Assembly (NCBI RefSeq): GCF_030687715.1
Contig: NZ_CP117445.1
Coordinates: 2,648,501 to 2,712,500 of the forward strand
DNA from: Pseudomonas sp. FP2196
GTDB taxonomy: Bacteria; Pseudomonadota; Gammaproteobacteria; Pseudomonadales; Pseudomonadaceae
Reading direction: 5' to 3'
Length of the DNA: 64,000 bases
Position 1 is the first letter of the stretch. Every line of letters begins with the position of its first letter. Positions 26,552 through 34,944 of this stretch are shown here, in pieces. The notes under the pieces were generated by a model that was not told the origin of the DNA, made no database searches, and was given only the letters and a program-made list of their open reading frames with translations. A program made the translations under genes and the position numbers.

Positions 26552-27184
26552 CTACATCGGAGGACGTTGCAATTTGACCCACTCCTGTACGGTTGGTCGT
26601 TGCCATTGGCGCTGCGCGTACTCCACCAGCGCGGGTGGTACGGAGTCGCCATTGAATATCAGCCGGTTGAGCATCAAGGCCAGATCCACATCGGCGATCG
26701 ACCATTGACCGAACAGGTACTCGGGGCTGTCGGCCAGTAGCGTTTGTGCGGCACCGCACAGCTTGCGCGCTGCCGACTCGGCAGCTGGCGACAAGGGGTT
26801 TGATTTGAGTCCATAAAACACAACCAATGTGGATCGTTCCTGCCGAATGGGCAGCAGGTCACTCCGCACCCATGCCTGGACTTGTCGTGCCTTTGCATGC
26901 TGCTTCAGGTCTTGTGGGTAAACCGGCGCCTGGGGGAAAACGTCTTCCAGGTACTCAGTGATCGCCGACGATTCAGATAAGGCGAAGTCGCCGTGCACAA
27001 GTGTGGGTACCCGCTGGGTCTGCGAGAGGCTGGCATAGTCCTCTGACTGGTTTTCGGATGAGTCGAGGTCTAGCGGGATCATTTCAAATTCGATGCCCTT
27101 TTCGCGGAGTACCACGAAAGCCGACATGGCATAGGGGCTGCAAAATTGAGAGTCAACGTACAAGCGCAGGCGGCAATTATTCAC
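26552..27184 (-). CDS. yfcF: Glutathione transferase, YfcF type
   Basis: 210-residue GST. The N-terminal thioredoxin fold has SQFCSPYAMSAFV, QRVPTLVHGDFALSESSAI (cis-Pro and Glu-Ser glutathione site) and TEYLEDVFP. The C-terminal helical domain has FGQWSIADVDLALMLNRL. It matches E. coli YfcF, which has glutathione transferase/peroxidase activity in oxidative stress. Divergent from the cupin gene at 27500. Confidence 0.87.
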   Translation of the reverse strand: MNNCRLRLYVDSQFCSPYAMSAFVVLREKGIEFEMIPLDLDSSENQSEDYASLSQTQRVPTLVHGDFALSESSAITEYLEDVFPQAPVYPQDLKQHAKARQVQAWVRSDLLPIRQERSTLVVFYGLKSNPLSPAAESAARKLCGAAQTLLADSPEYLFGQWSIADVDLALMLNRLIFNGDSVPPALVEYAQRQWQRPTVQEWVKLQRPPM

Positions 27185-27499
27185 AGGTCATCTCCTTATG
27201 CAGAAGGAGGCACGCTACGAGATCCACAGCGATAAATAAAATTCATGATTTTCATGGGCGTATTCCTGACCGGAATACTTTGTTGCCGCCTGCCCTTGTC
27301 TGGCTTGCTTCAGATTGGGCGCGCTCTGTTTTGAAGGTGACCCCGCCACGACAGGTACCCCGGCTTATCATTCAGCGGTCGTGCTGAAGACTAGGCAGTT
27401 TCTCCCACCCTGTATCCTATAAATGCGTGCCGTCTGTGTCTGTCGGCACCATCGCCCGAATGATACGGTCTGCATTTATTGCATATCGATGAGGCAAAA
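27185..27499. other. Divergent promoter region of yfcF and the cupin gene
   Basis: About 315 bases with no convincing gene. It must hold the promoters of the two divergent genes; I see no clear operator. Confidence 0.4.
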
Positions 27500-27829
27500 A
27501 TGGATCTCACTGCAATCCCATTTGGTACCACCGATTGGTCAACGATAGAGCCGGTGGCGCATGCCGGTCAGACAGGCACAGCCTATTGGCGTACCTGCCA
27601 GTTTGGATCAGCTCGTGTGCGGATGGTCGAATACAGCCCTGGATATTTGGCCGATCACTGGTGTTGGAGGGGGCACATCCTGTTGTGCCTGGAGGGTCAA
27701 TTGGATACAGAACTTGAAGATGGTCGTCAGTTCACACTGACGCCAGGCATGAGCTATCAAGTGGGCAATAATGCTGAGGGGCATCGTTCATCCACCACGA
27801 TCGGGGCGAAGTTGTACATTGTGGATTAG
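27500..27829 (+). CDS. DHCW-motif cupin-fold protein
   Basis: 109-residue single-domain cupin with YSPGYLADHWCWRGHILLCLEG, the signature of the small cupin family named after its DHCW motif, here DHWCW, and LTPGMSYQVGNNAEGHRS. The ATG at 27500 is preceded by GAGG. Function unknown; probably binds a metal through the histidines. Confidence 0.8.
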   Translation: MDLTAIPFGTTDWSTIEPVAHAGQTGTAYWRTCQFGSARVRMVEYSPGYLADHWCWRGHILLCLEGQLDTELEDGRQFTLTPGMSYQVGNNAEGHRSSTTIGAKLYIVD

Positions 27830-27996
27830 TCGTGGGGGCGACCTGTAAACGCACCCCACCAATCCGTTGGCAGCGGATGCTCCCGTAATCAGGGATCTGA
27901 AATATACCTCTAGGAATGACTGCTTTTGGCTGTGGATTCAACCGGTGGACTTGAACAGTGGCGACAGGCAAACCAGTCGCCACTGAATGAACGCGA

Positions 27997-28359
27997 CTAC
28001 CCGGCGACATCAACCCTATCCAAAGCCCGATTCACCGCCAACTCCCCAAGCATCACCACCTGTGCAATGCCCAGCAAAGTCTTGCGAATCGACCCATCCA
28101 CATGACCGGCAACATCACCCAGCATGACACTGGCCGAGGCCAACGATTCGCAGGCATTCGCCAGCAACGATTCAACGTCAGTCTCCGGATTGACCGAAAA
28201 CATCATGCTGGGTTTATACGGCGCAGCCATGATCGCCGCCGCAGGTTTTAGGTAGTGGTCGAGCGCGCGTTCTGCCGCGTCGTGGAATTTCTTGGAATCG
28301 GATGATTCGTAAGGGGAGGCCGGGTCTGTTTGCGGCGGGTTTGGCGTTACTTTGCACAT
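27997..28359 (-). CDS. DUF6124 family protein, copy A
   Basis: 120-residue soluble protein of DUF6124, a Pseudomonas family of unknown function. It starts MCKVTPNPPQTDPASPYESS and shares SSDSKKFH, AAERALDHYLKPAAAI and LGIAQVVMLGELAVNRALD with the paralogue at 62338-62700. Both genes follow the same upstream sequence element, which here is interrupted by a composite transposon. Expression of this copy may therefore depend on transposon or residual promoters. Function unknown. Confidence 0.85.
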   Translation of the reverse strand: MCKVTPNPPQTDPASPYESSDSKKFHDAAERALDHYLKPAAAIMAAPYKPSMMFSVNPETDVESLLANACESLASASVMLGDVAGHVDGSIRKTLLGIAQVVMLGELAVNRALDRVDVAG

Positions 28360-28556
28360 TTCTTCTTTTTCCTGTTGTGGGGCCGCCGCTCCGAGCTACT
28401 AAACAGGGGGTGGCAGCTGTGCGCAGGTTAGTAGACCGGGGAAAAGAAGAAAGCCGGCGCGCCCGAGGGCGCCCTACGCACAGCCGCCATTAAGTGCAGG
28501 TATGCAAATACCTGTCTGAGCGACGCTTGTGCACTTTCATTTACCTCGGGCTACTA
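28360..28556 (-). ncRNA. Structured upstream element of DUF6124 copy A, 3' part (cut off by the transposon)
   Basis: Seen: 16-bp stem P1 between 28473-28488 and 28412-28427 (two G-U pairs). Inside it, hairpin GCGCC-CTCG-GGCGC (28459-28472), CCGG...CCGG, and the unpaired strand at 28428-28434 (CUACUAA in RNA sense). Downstream, UUUAGUAG (28396-28403) lies 37 bases before the start codon and is complementary to that strand. The half-hairpin at 28547-28556 is the left part of CGGG-UUUAGUAG-CCCG; its right part is at 31016-31023 beyond the insertion. The paralogous frame is not open here (in-frame TAG), so this is not coding. Structured RNA is inferred from covariation with 62701-63044. Confidence 0.65.
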
Positions 28557-29161
28557 GGCTCTGCACGAAATCATCTGAAACTCATTTGAACCCAGCAAAC
28601 GCCGGGAGTCAGTAAAGTCCGCGCCCATCAACGGCAGGAGCCCACGATGGCCAAACGGTACGAACTCCCCGACGCAGCCTGGGATTTGGTTGCAGACATC
28701 TTCAGTGAACACCGCCGTAACGGACGCCCACGGGCAGATGATCGGCTGATGCTCAATGGCGTGCTCTGGGTACTCTGTTCGGGTGCTGCTTGGCGCGACA
28801 TGCCCGAGCGTTTCGGCCCATGGTCGACGGTCTATCAGCGCTTTCGTGGCTGGCGCAATCGCGGGACGTTCGAGCAAGAGCTATGACTTCGAAGCGTTGC
28901 GTCGCTACTGCGACCGCTATCGGATGCAGCCGATAATTCTGCTACGCACGATGAAGCGCAAACTCAAGCCGGGATTACCGAGACTGTTTGATCGCCCCAA
29001 GTACCGGCAGCGCAACATCATCGAGCGCATGTTCGACTGGCTGGTTGAAAGAGAGGCGGCGCATCGTTACGCGCTTCGACAACCTCGCAAAAAGTTATGC
29101 GGCGATGGTCTCACTGGCTTGTGCCATGGGGTGTTTGAGACAGTACTTTTCGTACAGAGCC
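28557..29161 (+). mobile_element. IS5/IS427-type element, internally deleted, left copy
   Basis: Terminal inverted repeats GGCTCTGCACGAAA / TTTTCGTACAGAGCC. The transposase frame starts MAKRYELPDAAWDLVADIF (28647) with the typical N-terminal DUF4096 domain, then jumps at GTFEQ to the C-terminal EALRRYCDRYRM part and RNIIERMFDWL. The central catalytic region with its DDE aspartates is gone, so it cannot transpose by itself. The same junction is present in the right copy. Confidence 0.85.
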
Positions 29162-29195
29162 TAGGTAGGGTCTGCTGATACCCTTGTCAGGAGGC

Positions 29196-29494
29196 CCCGC
29201 CCTTTAGTCGATGTCTATGAATTCGGTGACAACTGGGAACTGCGAATTAAAGTCGAGAAAACGTTGCATGCGATTATTTTCCCGCAAGGGCCGTGTTACA
29301 TCGATGGAGCCAATGCTCGCCCGCCGGAGGACATCGGTGGCGCGCCGGGGAATGAAGATCTTCTGTCAGCGTTGTCGGATCCGAACCACCTTGAGCACGA
29401 GGCAATGTCGGAGTGGTATGGGGATGATGGGTTTGATCCGACGGCGTTTGACTGCGAGTGGGTCAATCAATGGACGAAGCAAGCGAAGGTCTGA
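29196..29494 (+). pseudogene. pRiA4b ORF-3-like gene, N-terminally truncated
   Basis: Reads VDVYEFGDNWELRIKVEK, then GPCYIDGANARPPEDIGGAPG and EWYGDDGFDPTAF, the C-terminal core of the plasmid pRiA4b ORF-3 family. Intact members are about 180 residues; here about 95 remain and no start codon is in place because the left IS copy cut it off. Confidence 0.75.
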
Positions 29495-29720
29495 TCAGCA
29501 AGAGGGTGTTGGGCTGACGCTTACGATGAAAATGCGAGGGCCAATGGCCCTCACGAATTGCCGAGGTTGTTGGCCTCGACTTCACTATGAATTGACCGAA
29601 TCAATTAAAATCGGAAGCGTACTAAAGGCTACCCAAGGGTTGTTCTTTACTAGGTCAGCGTGCGTTGAGTTGATACTCCTCAACGTATCGCAGACCTGCT
29701 TTAAAGTAACTAACCAATAA

Positions 29721-30026
29721 TCAATGTCCGTTTGATTTGGATGGATTTTCAAGGGACAGTTCAACGTCCCATTGATTCAACTCCGCGGCTACATTATCCT
29801 CTTCCTCATACGTCTCATGATTTTGACCGGAATTATCGGGAGAACAAATTGAATTGATGCTACTGAAGCTGAACTCCCCTTCTGGAGTGGTTACAGAAGT
29901 GTCCCCTATGCGAATGATTGTCCCCGAGTGACATTCTAAGTCGCCATTGTTGAGCCGCCTCCAAAAACGCACAGCTCCGTCAACCCCAATTTGGCTAAGC
30001 TTGGATCGTGCTGTTTGATTATCCAT
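29721..30026 (-). CDS. Hypothetical protein, 101 residues
   Basis: Complete small frame inside the composite insertion, more AT-rich than its surroundings. Contains VRFWRRLNNGDLECHSGTI and FSFSSINSICSP; no known motif, no signal peptide. Acidic C-terminal half (ETYEEEDNVAAELNQWD). Could be a passenger gene, immunity-type protein or remnant; unknown. Confidence 0.4.
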   Translation of the reverse strand: MDNQTARSKLSQIGVDGAVRFWRRLNNGDLECHSGTIIRIGDTSVTTPEGEFSFSSINSICSPDNSGQNHETYEEEDNVAAELNQWDVELSLENPSKSNGH

Positions 30027-30158
30027 GATGAATTTTCCAGTACGGTGAGTGAAGGTTCCACTTTACGGGCGTAGTCTGTTGATTGAACCTGTTAAACCTG
30101 ACAGGTTTTTAGAACTTTTCGAAATTGGAAGGTTATTCGGAAGCACATATAACCAGTT

Positions 30159-30367
30159 TCAGAACACAGGCTTTAATATTCTGCCAGCCCACTCAGCAAC
30201 CTGCCTAACAACGGCGTTTCCGGCACTGAAAGCCTCTGCAAGTTTGCCCGCATCCAGTCCGAGGCAAAGCCCATCATTTTCAGACTTTCGCTGCCGCTCA
30301 ACCCTCTGATCTTTATCTGTTCCAGCAGGTCGATCGAGCCATGCTCGACGAAGATTGGTCGATTCAT
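30159..30367 (-). pseudogene. Possible C-terminal remnant of a C5 cytosine methyltransferase
   Basis: Two overlapping minus-strand frames carry IRGLSGSESLKMMGFASD and, after a frameshift, AGKLAEAFSAGNAVVRQVAEW. Together these resemble the closing part of C5 DNA methyltransferases (MGF...D, then GNAV...VA). Everything upstream is missing. Low confidence, from motif resemblance only. Confidence 0.4.
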
Positions 30368-30411
30368 AAAAAACGGAAGCGTACTGCAGACTACACAAAG
30401 GGATTTTGTTA

Positions 30412-31015
30412 GGCGCTGTACGAAATCATCTGAAACTCATTTGAACCCAGCAAACGCCGGGAGTCAGTAAAGTCCGCGTCCATCAACGACAGGAGCCCAC
30501 GATGGCCAAACGGTACGAACTCCCCGACGCAGCCTGGGATTTGGTTGCAGACATCTTCAGTGAACACCGCCTTAACGGACGCCCACGGGCAGATTATCGG
30601 CTGATGGTCAATGGCGTGCTCTGGGTACTCTGTTCGGGTACTGCTTGGCGCGACATGCCCGAGCGTTTCGGCCCATGGTCGACGGTCTATCAGCGCTTTC
30701 GTGGCTGGCGCAATCGCGGGACGTTCGAGCAAGGGCTATGACTCCGAAGCGTTGCGTCGCTACTGCGACCGCTATCGGATGCAGTCGGTAATCCTGCTAC
30801 GCACGATGAAGTGCAAACCCAAGCCGGGATTACCGAGGCTGTTTGATCGCCCCAGGTACCGGCAGCGCAACATCATCGAGCGCATGTTCGGCTTGCTGGT
30901 TAAAGGGGAGCTGTCGCATCGATATGCGCTTCGACAAACTCGTAAAAGTTATGCGGCGATGGTCTCACTGGCTTGGGCCATGCGGTGTTTGAAACAGTAC
31001 TTTTCGTACAGAGCC
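30412..31015 (+). mobile_element. IS5/IS427-type element, internally deleted, right copy
   Basis: 604 bases, same orientation as the left copy. Left end GGCGCTGTACGAAATC, right end TTTTCGTACAGAGCC, preceded by TA at 30410-30411. The transposase starts at 30502 and has the same internal deletion (GTFEQG then YDSEALRRYC), with a few substitutions. The shared junction shows both copies descend from one deleted ancestor. Confidence 0.85.
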
Positions 31016-31163
31016 TAAACCCGATCACTGGGAATCAGTGACGGGAATCAAGTTACCGATGGCTCTCCAGGCGCACAAGCCGGCGGATTCTGGCGTAGTC
31101 GTAGGCAACGACGCAAGGTGTTGTAGCCTTGATGGCGTAACGCGAGGTGACTTTTAAACGCCG
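31016..31163 (-). ncRNA. Structured upstream element of DUF6124 copy A, 5' part
   Basis: Contains the right half of the CGGG hairpin (31020-31023), hairpin TCACTG-GGAAT-CAGTGA (31025-31041), and a block of about 60 bases (31069-31129) nearly identical to 62954-63014 upstream of copy B. Similarity reaches a TTTAAAC at 31153-31159 (63038-63044 in copy B), a possible promoter part. It is separated from its gene by 2.46 kb of transposon. Confidence 0.6.
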
Positions 31164-31333
31164 GCGTAAATATCCTTAAACACACCGGCTAAACGCCAGC
31201 GAAGCTCACAAAAATCAGCCAGACAGCCACTCCAGATCCGCATTCCCCACAGGAATGCACTACATGAAATCATTGAATTTTTCTTATCCCACAGCACGGC
31301 GTACTTTGCTGCAAAGACAAGGAGAATCGCCCA

Positions 31334-32050
31334 TTGAACTCATCCACCTCCAACTCCGCCGGAAAATTCGACACTTCTCGCGCCAGCGAATATGCCAAAC
31401 AAAGCCGCATTGCACTGGCGGGTTATGACGCCTGCCACGATCTGTCGGCGTGCATGTTGGCCGCCAGCCTCGGCGCCTCGCCCTCGGCCAAAATACTGGT
31501 CGTCGGCGCTGGCGGTACAGCGCAGGAAATCATTGCGATGGCCGCGCTGGAGCAGAGCTGGCGCTTCACGGCGGTAGATCCTTCCGAGCCAATGCTGGAG
31601 GCCGCGACGCAGCATTTGCAGGCCAATGATTTGCTGCACAGAACTCAGATGCATTTAGGGCATGTCGATGACTTGCCGGCTGATGAGTCATTCGACGCGG
31701 CGACGTTGATCGGCGTGCTCCATCATCTGAATGGCGATGAACCGAAACGAGCAATCCTGCAATCGATTCAGGCTCGCCTGAAACCAGGCGCGCCGCTGAT
31801 CATCGCGGGCAACCACTACGCTTATGCCAGCCAACCGTTATTGCTGGCGGCATGGGGGCAGCGGTGGCGGCAGCAGGGTGCCAGTGCTGATGAGGTGCAA
31901 GCCAAGCTTGGCAAGATTCTTCAGGGCGCCGATCCGCCGCATTCGGAGGCGGCGGTTCAGGCGTTGTTGCATGAGGCTGGGTTCGGTGACGCGACGCGGT
32001 TTTTCAGCAGTCTGTTCTGGGGGGCGTGGCTGGCAGGTAAAACGCTTTGA
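31334..32050 (+). CDS. Class I SAM-dependent methyltransferase
   Basis: 238-residue methyltransferase: motif I ILVVGAGGTAQEIIAMAAL near residue 54, acidic motif II FTAVDPSEPM, motif ATLIGVLHHLNGDEP. The start is a TTG at 31334 with GGAG upstream. Substrate unknown; the HL-N loop suggests a small-molecule type. Divergent from the (interrupted) DUF6124 element. Confidence 0.85.
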   Translation: MNSSTSNSAGKFDTSRASEYAKQSRIALAGYDACHDLSACMLAASLGASPSAKILVVGAGGTAQEIIAMAALEQSWRFTAVDPSEPMLEAATQHLQANDLLHRTQMHLGHVDDLPADESFDAATLIGVLHHLNGDEPKRAILQSIQARLKPGAPLIIAGNHYAYASQPLLLAAWGQRWRQQGASADEVQAKLGKILQGADPPHSEAAVQALLHEAGFGDATRFFSSLFWGAWLAGKTL

Positions 32051-32094
32051 GAAAGGACGGAGGCGCTCTCCCAATCCCGGGAGTGGTTCATCAC

Positions 32095-32550
32095 TCAGGC
32101 AAACGCACACTTCATGAACGCTTCCAATGATTTCTCTTCCAGAATTTCAATAGAGAAGTGGCCGAAGCGTTTCGGCAGCCAGATAATCCGTGTCCCGGAC
32201 GGGGATTGCAGGTGTTGGCGGGTCAATGGATTGCCATTTTCATCTTCAGGCCGCACACCGGCGATCAGCAGGTCGTCATAAGCTTTCTCGATGTCCGGTG
32301 TCGTGTAGCAGTGACGGTAAATCATTCCTTCGCCGACGGTATCGAGCAGCGTCTTCAAGTTCCCTTCCAGCGGTTGCACCAGCATGAAACGCTCTTGTCC
32401 GATCATCGCGACCGCGTAGCGCACATGCAGGCCGCCGCGTTGCCATATCTGGGTTTTGGAAATGTTGGCTTTGAGGATCTGCGCGTAGTAGGCACACGCG
32501 TCCTCGAGATGGTTGACCAATACATCGACGTGACTGAACTTCAGATCCAT
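32095..32550 (-). CDS. VOC/glyoxalase family protein
   Basis: 151-residue vicinal-oxygen-chelate protein with FSHVDVLVNHLEDACAYYAQ at the start and a bleomycin-resistance-like C-terminal part (PSGTRIIWLPKRFGHFSIEI). Histidine and glutamate metal ligands are likely His8 and Glu near the end. Substrate unknown. Followed by no operon partner. Confidence 0.83.
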   Translation of the reverse strand: MDLKFSHVDVLVNHLEDACAYYAQILKANISKTQIWQRGGLHVRYAVAMIGQERFMLVQPLEGNLKTLLDTVGEGMIYRHCYTTPDIEKAYDDLLIAGVRPEDENGNPLTRQHLQSPSGTRIIWLPKRFGHFSIEILEEKSLEAFMKCAFA

Positions 32551-32580
32551 TGAATGCCTCCCGCCGATGCGATGTCCGGA

Positions 32581-32742
32581 TTAATCAGTGATCGCGGGGC
32601 TCTCTGTCGAAGCTGCCGCCTCAGCCTCCAGCTTGGCCCGATCAGCCTTGCTGATGTATTTGGGCTTTTTCGGCGCTAGTTTCGCGCTGGCCTTTTTGGC
32701 TTTTTCCTTGAACAACTGCTGCAGTTTTTTCTGACGGTTCAT
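32581..32742 (-). CDS. DUF2986 family protein
   Basis: 53-residue very basic protein, MNRQKKLQQLFKEKAKKASA followed by APKKPKYISKADRAKLEAE, matching DUF2986. Short basic proteins of this kind are found next to housekeeping genes in Gammaproteobacteria; function unknown. It was below the length of most predictors but has the clear family pattern. Confidence 0.75.
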   Translation of the reverse strand: MNRQKKLQQLFKEKAKKASAKLAPKKPKYISKADRAKLEAEAAASTESPAITD

Positions 32743-32945
32743 GTTTTTTCACTCAATTTTTTCGTGCGGGAGGGCAGCGATTCAACGAAACAGCTCAGGT
32801 ATTGATAGCTGGTTTCACGGCGTCCCAGCCGCGGTAATACGAATTGTGCGCATGGTAGGCGGGAATCGGGGCGATGGCTAGAATTCAACGTGACGGGTCG
32901 TCCACTTTCGAAATGCCAGAGCATCGGCGAACGGACATTGATCAC
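32739..32945 (-). CDS. Small open frame, doubtful
   Basis: GTG-started frame of 68 codons overlapping the DUF2986 start by four bases (MINVRSPMLWHFESGRPVTL onward). No family recognised and no ribosome site seen; the frame extends upstream without an ATG, so it may be a remnant of a longer gene. Confidence 0.3.
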   Translation of the reverse strand: MINVRSPMLWHFESGRPVTLNSSHRPDSRLPCAQFVLPRLGRRETSYQYLSCFVESLPSRTKKLSEKT

Positions 32946-33028
32946 CAGCAGACTCTCAGTGTGCTCGGGATAGCGTGCCGCGCCGGCAATCGCCCCGCTT
33001 AGTCACGTGCGCAGCCCGTTTTGGCGCT

Positions 33029-33514
33029 TCACGCCAGGCGCATACCCATCTCGACGGCACGCTCCTCGAAACCAAACTCCGCATACATGCGCGCCGCGCG
33101 TTCGTTGAACGGCCAGACCGTCAGGCGCAAATCCTGTGCGTCATGTTCAATCGCCCAGTCTCTGACGCGCTGAATCAAGGCGCGACCAATGCCTTTGCCG
33201 GAAAACTGTTCGGCCACGCACACCGATCCGATGCGAACGACTTTCTGCGGCTGCATCAGTGGCCCGGCGCTCGCCGACAGATTGGCCGTGATAAAAGCCG
33301 CAGCCTGATCGCTGACGTGGGCGATGAAGACAACCTGATCCGGCTTCTCGAATACCCCTGACCAGTGCGGCAGGTCACGGGAAAAGTCTTCGGTGGCGGC
33401 GGCATAGATATCAGGGCGGGCAGCGTGATGCACCTCGTTGAGCAATTGGCCCAACTCACACATGATCAGTGCATCGGCGGCGGTTGCGACTCGGTAAGTG
33501 ACGGTTTCTTCCAT
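33029..33514 (-). CDS. GNAT family N-acetyltransferase
   Basis: 161-residue acetyltransferase with the acetyl-CoA loop QFSGKGIGRALIQR (Q/RxxGxG/A) and the closing strand YAEFGFEERAVEMGMRL. The ATG at 33514 begins the family domain (ETVTYRVATAADALIM). Substrate unknown. Confidence 0.88.
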   Translation of the reverse strand: MEETVTYRVATAADALIMCELGQLLNEVHHAARPDIYAAATEDFSRDLPHWSGVFEKPDQVVFIAHVSDQAAAFITANLSASAGPLMQPQKVVRIGSVCVAEQFSGKGIGRALIQRVRDWAIEHDAQDLRLTVWPFNERAARMYAEFGFEERAVEMGMRLA

Positions 33515-33803
33515 GATGCGTATTGTCCTTGAGTGTGTTGAGGGGGCGCGAAACTGCGCCAGGTGACTGCGAGCCTCAGGTTGAGCTGACGGACCGCTCA
33601 CCCAAACGCTCTACCAACCTGACAAGATAACCGTCTGGATGCTGGACGATGAATTGTCGAGGAGGTGACGGTACTACAGGTGCGTGCGGGCTTGCTCGCG
33701 AATGTGGTGGGTCAGTCGATGCAGAGGCTGGACGTACCGGACTCTTCGCGAGCACGCGAGCGCCCACAACGGATCGTTGACTGTAGTGAAATTAATGAAA
33801 AAA

Positions 33804-33828
33804 AAGCCCGGCATATTCTGCCGGGCTT
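33804..33828 (-). terminator. Terminator of the hemerythrin gene
   Basis: On the minus strand: stem AAGCCCGGCA / TGCCGGGCTT, loop of five, then eight T. It lies 18 bases after the hemerythrin stop. Confidence 0.88.
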
Positions 33829-33845
33829 CGGGTGCCTTCAGACAT

Positions 33846-34322
33846 TTACGCCGCCATATTTCCGGCCGCCATGTCCTTCTTGTAACGGGCCTTCATGGCT
33901 TCCATCTCGGCACCCAGTTCATCGAGTTTCGCTTTACCCAAAAGTTTTTTCGCCTGAGGAAACATTTCCGTTTCTTCCTCTTCGATGTGGTGTTCCAGCA
34001 GTTCCTTGACCACTTTCACCCGACCGGCAAACTCAGGTGTGCCGGGATCGGTCATTTTCAGATCCGGCAGCACCAGCGAATCCACCGTGCGGTGCTCTTC
34101 TTTGGCTTCGAAGTACATGATGTCCTGTTCTTTACTGCCGGCTTCCTTGAACGCGGGGTAGAGAATTTCTTCTTCGAGGCGGGTGTGGATCGAGATTTCC
34201 ATTTCGAGCCTGGCCAGCAGCTCGCCGCGTTTTTTCAGCGCTCGATCCGTCGATTCGCTCAGTTGGGTCAGGATGCCTTTTACTTTTTCATGGTCGGCTT
34301 TGAGTAGGTCGATCGCGTTCAT
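33846..34322 (-). CDS. Hemerythrin domain-containing protein
   Basis: 158-residue four-helix protein with the iron ligands spread as in hemerythrins: LLKADHEKV, EMEISIHTRLEEEILYPAF, EAKEEHRTVD and KELLEHHIEEEETEMFPQAKK. It would bind a di-iron centre for oxygen or NO/redox sensing. The ATG at 34322 has GAGG at a good distance; the open frame upstream is not part of it. Confidence 0.92.
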   Translation of the reverse strand: MNAIDLLKADHEKVKGILTQLSESTDRALKKRGELLARLEMEISIHTRLEEEILYPAFKEAGSKEQDIMYFEAKEEHRTVDSLVLPDLKMTDPGTPEFAGRVKVVKELLEHHIEEEETEMFPQAKKLLGKAKLDELGAEMEAMKARYKKDMAAGNMAA

Positions 34323-34534
34323 GTGAGTTGCCTCTGCTTTCACGGATAGAACACAGGCCGTTGAGCCACGGTGCTGTGGATTCGCTGAAGCTGTCGCATT
34401 TGGTGTGCCAACTTGCGGCGCGTGGACGAACCGCACTGGAACAAGGGTTTGCGCTGGGCGGGGCAAAAGGCTGTCATGCAGCCTGCATGAACAGAGGCCG
34501 GCGGGCATTGCAGATCACCGTTTGAGCTGAATGA

Positions 34535-34657
34535 CGTGCGTTGCGACGACACGCCGACCGCCAGGCGTTCGAGAAGCACCTGGCGGAATTCGACGGGATG
34601 GGTCCGAAGACTGTAGAAATTTTCATGCGTGAAGCCGAAGCGATACTTTTCCCTTAG
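34535..34657 (+). pseudogene. Remnant with helix-hairpin-helix motif
   Basis: In-frame plus-strand piece ending HLAEFDGMGPKTVEIFMREA before the TAG. The GMGPKT sequence is a helix-hairpin-helix DNA-binding motif as in endonuclease III-like proteins. No start codon and a stop just upstream, so only the C-terminal tip of a gene survives. The rest of 34323-34653 shows nothing else. Confidence 0.35.
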
Positions 34658-34869
34658 CGACCGGGATGCGACGCCGTATTCTGGCTGATGTGTTTTGGGC
34701 CCGCGATCGCCCAGGCGATCAACCCGAACAGCGGCACAAACACGATCAGAACAATCCATACCCCTTTGTTATTCGACTTCCCCTCACTTTTGCGCACCCG
34801 ATTGATGGCCCACAGTTCGATCAGCAGAAGAACTGCCGCCAGTACGATCCACACGGTTTCGATTTGCAT
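34654..34869 (-). CDS. PLDc_N domain small membrane protein
   Basis: 71-residue protein with two membrane helices (WIVLAAVLLLIELWAI and VWIVLIVFVPLFGLIAWAI), the typical size and pattern of the phospholipase D-nuclease N-terminal (PLDc_N) family. Function unknown. Confidence 0.82.
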   Translation of the reverse strand: MQIETVWIVLAAVLLLIELWAINRVRKSEGKSNNKGVWIVLIVFVPLFGLIAWAIAGPKHISQNTASHPGR

Positions 34870-34944
34870 TGGCTACCTCCTGATGGTCTTTCTTAGGCGG
34901 CGCGAGGTGTGACGGGTTCATTTATTTTTTGCTCAGCGCCGGGG

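Larger units (their letters stand above)
28557..31015. mobile_element. Composite transposon-like insertion with TA target duplication
   Basis: Two near-identical 604-605-base IS remnants in direct orientation bound about 1.25 kb. The outer ends GGCTCTG... (28557) and ...CAGAGCC (31015) are flanked by TA on both sides (28555-28556, 31016-31017). Removing the block and one TA restores CGGGCTACTAAACCCGATCACTG, matching the uninterrupted paralogous sequence at 62894-62916. The cargo is scrap: a truncated pRiA4b ORF-3 gene, an unknown 101-residue frame and a methyltransferase remnant. Confidence 0.8.
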
